64,000 nt of DNA from Stereocaulon alpinum (Eukaryota; Ascomycota; Lecanoromycetes; Lecanorales; Stereocaulaceae): NCBI GenBank assembly GCA_018257865.1, contig JAEUBA010000004.1, positions 1-64,000 on the forward strand. The letters run 5' to 3'. Positions 35,139-46,329 of the stretch are shown in pieces; position 1 is the stretch's first letter; every line of letters begins with the position of its first letter. The notes beneath the pieces are model-generated. The model did not search any database, was not told the DNA's origin, and saw nothing but the letters and a program-made list of their open reading frames with translations. The position numbers and the translations under genes are program-made.

Positions 35139-36609
35139 CTATGGTAAAAGAGCTCGCACAGTTTTTGAACCATGGTACCCGATACTGTGGTTCGAACGAA
35201 GCTCTACAAAATCGTCTCAACGCTTGTTTGTAGGTCCAGCTGACCGGCCTTGAGTTCCAAGCCTTCCTCTCATTAATAATCTTCCTGCTATATGTATAAG
35301 TAAGGAGTTCAGCGAACTGTACTGGCTCTCAATAGACTTTATATATCATTAGCGCGAGCTTTTCTGGCGAGTTCTTAAAAGTACCACCAACATCCGAAAG
35401 ATCTTATTGCATGCTTACTTGTAGATCTAACCTGGGGCATGATCTAACCGCCATCATGGCTTGAAGTGGACTCGGCCAGACTCGAGGGATCGTTAGAAAG
35501 TCCGAAGGCACTATTTGTACCTTCAAAGCCTGAAACCTGATTCCAAGCTGAAGAACTTCTATACGGGTTGAATGGGGGGTTGTTACTTAGACCATTGTCT
35601 CGGCTTGGTATAGTGCGATCGGGCTTATACTCGGATAGTGGAAACCAGCTGGGGTCACTACCGTAAGGGCTTGGATCGTAAGAGCCTCGATTGATAGGGC
35701 CTGGATAGTCAGGGTGTCGATCGTACTAGGCTACCATTCCGTCTTTATCTAGAAAAACTCCTGAGCCATAGAACTGACCCGCGGTAGCGGTCCGTTTATA
35801 GTAATCCGAACCTGAGGTATAGGACCCTCCACGCTGACGTTGGTACTGATCCTGTTTAGATAGATATGATGTTGAAGTGTCTCCGTGCGACCTTGAAATG
35901 GGAGGATGTTAAGGAGGCTTTGAGGACTTGGAATCCTTAGATGCTTCACTGTGCTTCGGAGGCATCGTAGTGAGAGGTGGGTAGATGAGAAAGAGTAATT
36001 GTTAATTAACTTATCAAACACTGAAAGACATTGAGAGCTGTATCAAGCTTTATAGACTTTGATCGATGGACCTCCACACAGAATCTATTCTTAACATACA
36101 CAATGCATTGACGACTCGTATAGCTAAGTGGCTGTAGCGTACAAGAACGAATGTCGTTGATACATTTTGTCAATGGGGGGTCTCCATTGCCGTTGATCGT
36201 TTCGAACGATTGGATGAGCAGATAGAACTCAGAGGGCTGCCTAGACGATGAGTGTTTCTTCAGGGGTTGAACACGTCGTAAGCTATTGCCTCTCCAAAAA
36301 CAAATTTGCTAATACTGCCGTAGCGCTTCGCCCTGCCTATAGCTCCTATATGATTGGTGAAAGCCATAAGACCCCGACTTTGCGGTGAAAGCCCCTTGAA
36401 GAGCTAGTCAAACCCTTCCTTTGGATCCTAGAGAGCTCGCCTTGTTCTTCAGTGGGGCGACGATTGGTAGTTCTTCGCTGTAGAGATAAGCATCAATCGG
36501 AATGATATCTTCCAGATCTGACGAAAGAACTACCAATAACCTGTGGGGCTGGCTCTAGGAAGAGAGACAGTTTTGCTATAGCTCACGTTTATTGTGGGAA
36601 GGGCTGGAA
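35139..36609. other. 1.5 kb between the two repeat copies, no supported gene
   Basis: A 90-codon minus-strand frame at 35,749-36,021 lacks a recognised domain. Composition and broken coding words suggest degraded repeat DNA. An imperfect inverted repeat, ATTGGTAGTTCTTCG at 36,463-36,477 against CGAAAGAACTACCAAT at 36,522-36,537, has one unpaired base and a 44-nt loop. Confidence 0.35.
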
Positions 36610-36850
36610 GAGCTATACTGATCAGTTTAATAAGGTTCGCCTGCTGATAATCAATTAGACGTAAAGTACGCACCACCCATCGTTCTACAGGCACCCTTCA
36701 GAAGCCATCTATAACATTTTCGATGGCAATAAATTGTAGGGCAGAAGCTATAGCTGCTTGGCGCATGGTCTTTTCATGGCAATATGCTCCACAACACCGG
36801 GCACAGAAAGTGCCCCCATGTGTGACATCGCTAGCATGAGTTCTCCACAT
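36610..36850 (-). repeat. dispersed repeat, copy 2
   Basis: Direct repeat of 34,889-35,138. The minus-strand frame here is open for 60 codons and reads FCARCCGAYCHEKTMRQAA. It keeps the Cys/His spacing that copy 1 retains in part, so copy 2 is the better preserved one. A 17-bp deletion relative to copy 1 sits before TTCAGAAGCCATC. Confidence 0.6.
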
Positions 36851-39800
36851 AAGAAAAGATTTCAGCCGAGTCGCGCCCACAGACTCAGGACAGAGGCCAT
36901 AGCCGTCTAATATGAGCGTCTGTTATGGTCATGTGCTCCACGATGTCCGAGAAGGCGAAGTCGTGATATGTGGGTCGGTCCAAATGAGAACCAAGCATTG
37001 ACCCCGGTCCGGACTTTCCGATGTTCACCACAAGCAAGGTTCATCGAGCGTACCTCAGCCGCCTGCCAGGCCATAGCATCTTATACATGAGGTCTGGTTA
37101 TCTGTGGGTCAGTCGGGGCAAATTTGATATCAACCTAGAGTCCGTCCACATGCTCGTGATACTGGCTAGGGGAATAGTTGCGGCCACTCATGCATATCGT
37201 ATATACGAGCACCCATAACCTGCGTAGCGCTCGGCGAGTGCGATACCATCAATCTTGATATGGTCTATGCAAGGTTTTAGCGTTGGGTCTGCCATACCGA
37301 AAATGCCATCGAGATATTTTCAGGCAGGAGGCCATGGCTAGGTAACAGAAAATAGCCTCCGTACGCTTAGGCTAGGGGTGTAAGATGTGGATGAGGGTTT
37401 GGGAGGTTGTGAAAAGGTCTCGTAGTCACCAATGGATGTTTACGCCTGATAGTGTTGAAATCAGCCAGGTCTGAGCACGCGAATGTCAAACAAGCAAGGA
37501 AATCAACTTTGCTAGTGTGGCTCAAATGTAGGCAAGCAGAATCTTCATGAATGTGAATTGCTGTGATTGAGCTTTCAAAACTAAGGTATTCTGATTGGCT
37601 GGTGATCCACCGCGTGCTCAAGATTGAGCGGCTGGTTGAAGCGATAATGATAGCTCCAACCCACGCGCTCGATCCAACAAGATAAATCGAGTGGACATAT
37701 CCCCCAATCCATTAGGGCTAGGCCTCGACAGAATGTCTCACGCATGCTCGATAAGGACTTGGACGGGACCTCACCTTCGTTGGCCTGTGGGCGAGGCTCT
37801 CGTGCTGATCGACAAAGGAATATTTCGAAGTCACCTCAAACACCCCACTGAAGTCGCTAGGCATCATTTCGATTCGGAGCACAATATCAGATTGCACTTA
37901 GACAAAGAGAGCTGAATGGGATAGACGGAACGTAGGAGAGTCTCCTATCTACAGATGTCAGATCTACTCCTTCGCTTGTTCACGAATAGCAGAAGGTGGG
38001 GTCGAGAGGGTGGCTTAGCAGTCAAACGAAGGATCGAAGGATGAAAGCCTTCATTCTCTAGCGTATGTTGTTGGTTTTGGAATTAACAACGGCGCTAGCA
38101 CCAGTTGAAATTCCTTCGGGACTTGATTGATCTTGGAGAATTTTCTTTCGAGGCAGTCCCTTTCAGCTTCAAAACCAAACAGCAGTATTGTTGTGGCTCG
38201 CAGTGCTGCGTGGCTAAAGGTACCTCTCGAGGGTTTCAAGGTGGGCCTGCGGAACCCTGAAGAATGTAAAGTCAATACGCGTGGCCACTGCTGTGCGTCT
38301 ACATTAATCTCCGTTGAATGAAGATGGGCGCCTGGAAACATTAATTGTAGAAATGACTATTTTAGTGTGGTGCGGTGCAGCTCCTTCAGGATGTTATTGT
38401 TGGTGTGATTTGGCATTAGGCGCGTTAGAGGAGGATGGCCGAGGATGGCCCGGAATTATTCCACTAACTTAGCCCGAAAACCGATGGCGCTTGCTGCGGG
38501 CTTGCAATTTGGTTTGGGGTCATTTACCGCCATCCTTGAAATCATGCAGACAGCAGAACGGCCTGAGCTCTGCATGACACCCACTAGTCACCATGAAGAC
38601 GATAGCGTGACTCACATGAATGCTGGTCACGCCAATCATTGCGCCGAACGCCATTTCTGTTTTCGGTTGGTTGTCATTGAGAATTACGCTCGCAATAAGA
38701 TCGGTGAACTGCAATTGGTTGCGCGCTTCTTGCCACCATCCTCGTTACGTGGCTTGCTATTGGCGGCAGGCGTTATTCTCGCCTGCTATTAATATTGACC
38801 TGTTACGACTTTGGAAAACGATGACGACGTTGGCCCGCTGACTTCCCTTTGTCTCTCGAAAGCTATCCGAACCTCTTGTTATGTCGGCAAGCGAGGCTTG
38901 TAAACCAATCGAGGCAAAGAGGCGCGGCGTTGGTTGCTGCATGCAACGATTGCGGGGGTTGTCTCAAGTATGTTTCCATGCAGCATGATTCCTAAACCTT
39001 AAAGTGCCTCAAGCCCACGCCATCAGTAGCTGGGCGCGGAACGCAGGAACGGGAGAGGATCGAGACAACATACTGTGCCTCTCATCCGCCGGTGTTTTAT
39101 AGAATCCAAGACAAAGCGTGCGACGAGTTTTGCCAGCTGTGCTAGTGATAAAGAACTTTAGAGTAAATCCTTGGGTAATAGAGCTGAGTCAAAGTCAACG
39201 TGTTGGCTGGTGCCTGCGCTTGAAACACGGATCCCGTTTGGCACTTGTGTAGCGTTTCCGCCATCCAAAACGGTGAAAGCCATAGCAGGACCTGCAGGTC
39301 ATGACCAACTTCGTCTGTGTGGGAAGCTACCTTAGAGCTAGAGCGATCTACGAGATCACGAGGCGCTAATCTTAGCTCCTGAGCTTTGTGCCGAGCTATA
39401 GTGATGTCGGTGGGTCAAAGCTTTGGCTTCATCCATCTCATGCCGTTTGCCGCCCATCTTGGCCATTCTAAACAGACTGCTCCCGCAGCAATAACTTTCG
39501 AGTTGACCGAGTCAGAGACCTGAGGGCGTCTGCCATGCAGCTATAACCCATGCATCCCTGCCCGGTGCCTGAAGAATTAGTGTAAGCGCCCTGCCAGACT
39601 CCATCGAAGGACTTGTGCTTGGAAATGTGTGTCATATTGTTGGAGCCAATCATAGCCCCAGGCGTGTCTCCTAGTATTTATGGACCGCCAATCAGCTGCA
39701 ATCGCCGCTCTGGCGCTGACCGAGGGGGGGCGGCCTAATTTTCGAACTAAATTTTGTTCAATCGACACAGCCGCCCTTTGCGAAGCATCATTTCACACTC

Positions 39801-40393
39801 GCCCATGCTTTCTAGTAGACGTTGAACCACAGCGCTGGGTCTATCCTCCACATCGTTTCAAATGCCTGAAGATTTTCCCACATCATAAACCCAATAGCAA
39901 AAGCGTGCGTCTGAATCGTTCTTAGCCAAGTGAGCTCCGCGCGACAAGCACTTCACAGAAACGCTTTAGCCTTAAATTTAGCGCAGCAAGTGGGAAGCCC
40001 ATCCGCCCACACCTATATTTCCTGCGGGCCCCCTCTTTGACACCTTCATTCGAACACTACTGTGGGCTTGCTAGCACTTTCTGTTGACCGGAAAGACTCT
40101 TTAATCTCTTGTTAATACTGGGAACGGTGTGTTGGATGTTAATAGACTCACCTTAGAACAGATCAAGACTCGGTACCCTCAGTAGGCGCACTGACGCGCG
40201 CTCGATGCAATCATATTGAGCTGTCACTAAGACCACTGTAAGTGAATCGACCGGCTTCTCCTTAGAACTGAAGTCTAATACTTCAAAATGGCAACTCTTA
40301 CTTACAATGCTCACAGTCTCGAGATCAACATCGTCGCGTCTGCCATACGCTCTAAGCGCAAAGAGCTCCGACTCTCGCGCGTGAACGTGAACC
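36851..40393. other. 3.5 kb gene-poor stretch before the fusion gene
   Basis: Open frames reach at most about 115 codons (38,445-38,792) and none shows a domain, a clear intron-linked extension, or support from a shared paralog. The last 300 bp would include the promoter and leader of the next gene. No tRNA or repeat is recognised. Confidence 0.35.
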
Positions 40394-42974
40394 ATGGCAG
40401 CCGTTGCTTCAAACCACGTTGGCGAGGGCAACGATCAACTAGCCGAGCCAACTCCATCATTCACAGCTGTCAATGGCAGTGCCTCACCGGCTCCTCCAGC
40501 CAAATCGAGGCCAGAACAAGAGCTAAAGAAGGAGACAGCGGAAACCCCCAATCACCGTCCACTCCTTCCAAACAATGCACAGGAAACACCATCGCCATCC
40601 ACAGTGCGCCAGGACCAGACAAATAATGAACCCGACCTCGAGCGCCCTGAGCGGAGGCCATCGGCAGCTCCGCTTGCGACACAAGCCCTGGCCCAAGCTC
40701 AGAGCTCAAAACCACCAACACCAGCTCCGGTTGCGATTCTACCTATGGATCGGCCCTTATCAAGACCAACCCAACAGCCTGACCAACAATACTCGAATGG
40801 CCATTCTAGAAACGGCAGTAGCCAATACCCTAACACCACTGTTATGAGTCCTCAAGCACAGAAGAGAAAGCGGTCATACGATGGAGAGCCTCCTCATCGA
40901 CAAGACTACGATCACCAAGCTAACTCGGTGTACCCGATGAACGGACCCCCTCCTAGTCCAGGAGGACAGCGAACACATGAAATGGAGAACGGGCACCCAA
41001 GAGACCGACAGGTTTATAGTCCTCGGCAGTCATATCCACCACCTCCAGGATCGTACCCTCCACCTCCTCAAGACACCTATGCTGCCCCTCCACGGATGCG
41101 AGACAGTCCTCCAGAGATATACCCACGTCCTGAGCGACATCAACTCGTAAGAAATGAGTACGATCAGCCGGTGGACCCATCTATTGCCCCAGCACCAAGA
41201 CCATACTACTCCGACCCTCAAGAGGCTCATTTGGCCAACGCACTGCAGCGGGAGAATCGCGGCTATGATTCCATGCCGCCACGCGAGAATCCTTATGGGT
41301 CTCCAGAAGACGATGACGATCCACATGCACAATACGGTGCTTACGGTGATAATCGTAGCTCTCAAGATCTGGATCGCAAGCGACGAAAAAGAGTCTTCAG
41401 CAACCGTACTAAAACAGGATGTATGACTTGTAGGAGACGGAAGAAGAAGTGCGATGAACAACACCCAGAATGTAGGTGCTTTCATCGATCCCGGTTCTTT
41501 CTAAAGTACTCCTTACAAGTCTTGTTTCAAAATATTTCCCCAAAACTGGACACAATCCGCTACATCAACTTGTTATATCTTACCACATACTCTTTTAAAC
41601 CTCGAAATCCTTTCTGACCAGACCAATAGGCAACAACTGTTTGCGAGGCGGGTTTGTTTGTGAAGGTTACACCATGCGTAGCGCCTGGCAGAAACCTGGC
41701 GGTACCAACGCCAAAGCACCAATCCCTCTTCAATCGAAGAACGGCTACCCGCTCCAGGGAACTCCGAATCGAAATCCATATCCACCTTCCCGTTATAACG
41801 AAGTCAGCCCTGAATATCCCGGACCACCACCTCAGCAAATGCAGCACCGTCCATCATATGATCATGGTGACCGGGGAAAGCCAATCACTGTTGAGGATGA
41901 GCGAGATGGAGTGTATGGAAGGTCGAGCCCTCCGGACTCGACACAAAAGTCTGCTTATGGTAAGGCAGTCCGCCCGTACCCCAGCAACCCTCCCCACATG
42001 TCTAAATATCAGTCTGAAAACGGTCATCGTGGCTCGGTCTATGAGACACCGGCTGATGCCTCAGACCAATCAATGCACCCGCCAGCATCAGTACATCGGA
42101 CTAATTCTACAGCGTCTCAATACTCAGCAGCAGGACATCCCTCGACTCACAATAACACCCCCCCGAACCACAACAATGTGCAAGCCATTGCTCAAGCAGC
42201 CGCAACGCAGGTCTCTCTTCGCCCGTCACCAGGTGGACAACGCCGCAACGACCAGTACACAGAGCGCGAGAAGATGCTTAAAGGTCTCTATTACTACCCT
42301 ATGACTCCCGCCCTTACGCAAGATCGTGAACAATGCATTGCCGCGATCTGGCGCTTTAACAACGCGACCAACCCTTCCCATGGCGCTAGCCCCGAAGAAC
42401 GCTGCAGACTCTTTCGTCAAATTCTTAGCCTTCGGCCGAATCCTGAGCCGCCTGGTCCCAACGGCGAGGTGCCACGTCAAAACATTGAACCTCCCTTCGG
42501 CAGTGTTGGTGAGCGTGTGGTCGTAGAAGCGCCATTCCACTGCGACTATGGATACAACATCACCGTTGGCGATGATGTCCTGATCGGGGCGGACTGTCGT
42601 ATCTCAGATACTTGTTCCGTTACCATAGGCGCGAGATGTATCTTCAGTCCCAACGTGAAGCTTGTGTGTGCGACTTATCCCATCGATCCACGGCGGAGAA
42701 TGGGGAGCAATGGGCCTGCTCTTGGAAGAAACATTGTAATTGAAGAGGACTGCTGGATTGGCAGCAATGTTACGATCCTGGCAGGTGTGAGAGTTGGGAA
42801 GAGTAGCACCGTTGGTGCTGGGAGCCTACTACACACAGTAAGTTGACATTGTTCTAGATGCTATGAGAATATGAGCTAATGGCGTTACAGGACGTTCCAA
42901 GGTTCACGGTCGTCGCTGGTAACCCTGCCAAGGTTAGTCGCGGAATCTACGATGGCAATGCGGACGGCCAATAA
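40394..42974 (+). CDS. Zn(II)2Cys6 - maltose acetyltransferase-like fusion protein
   Basis: Exons 40394-41471, 41630-42837 and 42891-42974 encode 789 residues. The first 330 are disordered and Pro/Gln/Tyr-rich. A perfect binuclear cluster CX2CX6CX6CX2CX6C uses Cys343, 346, 353, 360, 363 and 370; the first intron falls inside the Cys360 codon and the splice restores it. After a second disordered linker come a maltose acetyltransferase (Mac) domain from about residue 570 (TEREKMLKGLYYYPM) and a left-handed beta-helix with hexapeptide repeats (ITVGDDVLIGADCRIS, WIGSNVTILAGVRVG) ending in VVAGNPAKVSRGIY. It therefore joins a DNA-binding module to a CoA-dependent O-acetyltransferase module. Similar fusions are known in Pezizomycotina; the substrate is unknown. 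Confidence 0.9.
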
Positions 42975-43912
42975 ATCAATACACAATCTGTTCCTATGAC
43001 ACGACCAACTGTTTATACCACACCCCAATGTCTATACTACACTCCATGTTCCACAAAACGATAACATGGCCTGCACTCCTCTCAATATTCCTTTTGCTGG
43101 CCCCAAGGCTGGCGGACTTGCTACCGATTGCCTACTGCGAATACCCAACTAGGCGCTCCCGATTTACCGGACATCCACTATACTTTGTACTCGCTGGATT
43201 CCAATACCAGCTTTCCTGTGGACGTACCGCCTAGCGCGAGACGTCGAAATTGGCACTTAGGGACGGATCGGTGTTACTTCAGCAGCCGATAGGCTTTCTC
43301 GAGCAAGGTGTTGGCGCTGCATTGTACCCTTAGCTTACGGGCCATTACCCTCCACGAAAATTATGGAGACGTTAGCTTGCTGGACCACAACTGTCAGATA
43401 GAAACACCAAATTCAGCTACACAAACCTGTAGATCCGACTATATACTGCAAGATAAACGTAAGAAAAGCTCGTTTCCTAAGCCAGGCGGCATCCCAAAGT
43501 TGATTACATAGCACAATGGTAGCCGCCTTACGCATGCATTGATCCCAGGTTTAGGCGCACAAGTGAATTGCAGAACGGCCCTAAACCGAGCCTGAGCAGT
43601 CTACCCGGCCATACCCCACACAAAGACTCCCATATATAGTACGAATGGACACTTCAGTACCTCATCCCCTGTCGGGTCAATCAGCCCCCATGACTTCGCC
43701 GACACGACAAGGATGAGCTACACCCACATCAAAACCCTCGGCGGGCATCATATACATTGCTATGCATCCACGATCATTGATTCTACAAGTGTACGGATTT
43801 GTAAATGACATTCTGGATGCATGGAGATAGGTGTCCACTTAGTGGTCCGCACTGCGCACAGGGCTGAAGCCCGGGACGCCTGGAGAGAGCCCTGCAGCTC
43901 GCCCTTTAAGTG
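42975..43912. other. spacer between the last gene and the transposon island
   Basis: No gene is supported; frames are under 70 codons. Composition is still ordinary, with frequent CA and TG, and changes sharply after 43,913. Confidence 0.4.
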
Positions 43913-44114
43913 TGTCGGTAGAACCTCTTGCTAGGTTATACCGATTAGGTTGTCTAATCCCCTATTACCTACCTAGGATAACCTGCTTACAGGGTGTCTA
44001 TTTGGGTAGGTAAACTAAGGATTATCTTAAATCTAGCTAGCTAAGCTATAGTGTTTTATCTAGGAGTAGGCGCTAAGCCGCTATTACAGAGTGCGGAGCG
44101 AAGTTATTCCGATA
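43913..44114. mobile_element. LTR of a Copia element (left end)
   Basis: It starts TGTCGG and ends TCCGATA (formerly GACA), and matches the solo LTR at 7,667-7,870 over its length with RIP-type differences. The bases after it do not repeat the 5 bp before it, so it is not a solo LTR here. The minus-strand Copia RNase H sequence begins immediately to its right, so it is the 3' LTR of that element. Confidence 0.75.
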
Positions 44115-44700
44115 CTAGCAAAGTTTTAGAAAAGTCGAAAAAATAGTACTAATTAACGCTAAATCTAGTAAATAGCTAGTAAAGAAACGGGCTTATAAGG
44201 CTAAGTAACGCTATAATCTAATTAGTTAGATTATAGCTTCCCTTTCTACCTAGGCGTTTATCTTTAGCTTAATAGCGTTATTATCTACTAATTACTTTAA
44301 TACTTAGTAGTAGCGCTCCTTAGTTATAGTATCTACTAGGTTATAATTTCTATTAATCTACTATACCTTATTAATCTCCCTTCTTTTATAGGACTACTGC
44401 AGTCCTATTATATTAATTATTAGGCGTTTCTCCGCAGTAGTACTAAGGCGTATAATATAATTATATAGGGAGTAGGAGTTAGTATATAGGATTAGTAGGA
44501 TCTTTACCTAAGTAATTCCCTTAATAGTAGATTATAAAGCGGTAGTAATATCGAACCCTACTATTATTACGTATAGCTCTAAAGCTAGTACTAATCTTAT
44601 AACTCTCTTATATTTAGTACTACTCTAGTAGATAATATTACTACTAATATTAATAGTCGATTTATTTAGCTATTACTCGTTAGTAAGGATAATAACGTAT
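44115..44700 (-). pseudogene. Copia RNase H region (RIP-mutated, left part)
   Basis: On the minus strand the translation shows Copia-type RNase H words in order: LALELYTI, then a TNSYSLYN segment (canonical TDSKSLYD with Asp changed to Asn), then TTAEKRLIINI and a KVL..LV tail. Many codons that should be Gln or Trp are TAA/TAG. The reading frame continues across the Gypsy insertion: joining 51,770 to 44,700 with one copy of CGTAT gives SS*IRYVIILTNE, which fits the Copia pattern. Confidence 0.75.
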
Positions 44701-44935
44701 TGTGAACTCTATCCTATATATACGCTAAGGGTCCGCCGGCTCACGTAATATAATATAACTAGAGGGTAGGATCTTAGCGAATATATATCTATCCTAGATC
44801 CCCCTAATATTCTAAGTTCCTTAAGAATTAGTTTCTACTACTATAGGGGTAATAAATATACCTTTACTCCTATAGCTACTCTATATCTCTTATACTACTA
44901 CCGCTAGTGCTAAGCCGGCGTACTAGTCCTTTATA
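44701..44935 (+). repeat. 5' LTR of the Gypsy element
   Basis: It begins TGTGAACTC and ends TTTATA. It pairs with 51,530-51,764 without indels over 235 bp. Differences are transitions, for example GCTCACGTAA here against GCTTACGTGA there. The original CA end survives only in the 3' copy. Confidence 0.9.
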
Positions 44936-45079
44936 GTTCTAATTCTTCTACCTTCTAAAGGGAGAGGCCTGGAGTTACTATAATATTAGGTTATACGCGT
45001 AGCTATACCGCTATAACTAACCCCCCTATTAAAGAAGGTAATAATATTAATAAAATAAAGCGCTAAGATATTAATAATA

Positions 45080-46210
45080 TATTTACTAAGACCTTAGAGA
45101 TAGATAACGCTACGCTAGATTAGCGTATACGCGAAGCCTAGGCTATTAATTAATACCTAAAGCGAATTCGCGAATTATCAGCACTCGAAGCTAAAAATAA
45201 GATAATTTAATACTTAAGATCGCAATCTATAACTAGGATACTAATAGAAATAGTTAAAGAGTTAAAAGATAATACCGCTATTAACGAGCTATTACGTTTA
45301 GTTAATATTACTAGCTAATAGATTCCTATACGACTAATTATACCCGCCGTTAGACTAATAACGAACCTACTTCTATAATAAAGACTATTAGTAGTAAAGA
45401 GTTTTCGCTCTAATAATATATAGGCTTATAAGGGTACTAGCGAAGGTAAATACTTACGCTAGTTCGCTAACTTAGAAAAGAAGTTCCTAAAAAGCTCGGA
45501 ATACTTTACTACCGAATTATTAAGGATAGTCTACTATATAGATACCCTAGAGGATAACCTAAATACCTAGTAGAATACCTATATTAAGGACTAAGGGTAG
45601 GATAGTATCTTATTTATATTTTTTAAGTAGTTCCTATATAATTTAGTAGTAGATCCTATAAACCGCCGTCTCCTCGCTTACGAAAGGTTTAAAGAGGCTA
45701 AGTAATATTTAGATTAAAAGGTTACTATATTTAAGGCCTACCTAAAGGAGTTAGAAGCTAATCTACTACCTATAGTACTAGAGTTAAAAGCTAATCTCTT
45801 CCTAGCTAAGCTAAGACTAGAACTAAAAAATAAAATTCTTAGTACTAGTAAGGTATCTAATAATTAGGAAGATATTATTACGTAGGCTATTATATAAGAG
45901 AATACTATAGTATATAAGCGGTATAGAGCCGGCTTAGTTAGCTATAGGAAGTCTACTATTAGGGGCTCTAAGTTACTTAGAAGTCGCCTACTAAAATATT
46001 ATATCTTTAGACCTAATAAGTTAGGTCTAAGAAGTAATAGCGCGCCTTTAGCGTAATAGTATCTTTATATAAAAAGCCTAAAATAGAAAGTTAATTTAGA
46101 GCTAGATACTAAGATTATCTACTATAACTATTAGAAGCTAGGCTATAAGAGTCTTAACTACTTTAACCTCTATAAGTCCTTTACCTATACCGCTGTTAGC
46201 GTAGTATTAG
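45080..46210 (+). pseudogene. Gypsy gag remnant
   Basis: A broken frame reads Lys/Glu-rich helical sequence (KKFLKSSEYFTTELL type near 45,470). It ends in a zinc knuckle whose Cys codons have become Tyr: YYNY-x4-GYKSLNY near 46,118-46,155, from CYNC-x4-GHKSLDC. The Cys-to-Tyr changes (TGC/TGT to TAC/TAT) are the expected RIP outcome. Exact ends are not resolvable. Confidence 0.6.
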
Positions 46211-46329
46211 CAAAAAACGATCTATCCCCTTAATAGCCTTAAAAGCGGGGATAAACTAAAAAGTAGAAGTATATCCTTCTATCCTAATAAAGGGTTAGAT
46301 AAAGCTTAAAAGTAGCCCGTAGTAGGTAA

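Noticed and set aside
38445..38792. 115-codon plus-strand frame
   Set aside because: No domain or conserved pattern, opposed by minus-strand frames over the same bases.
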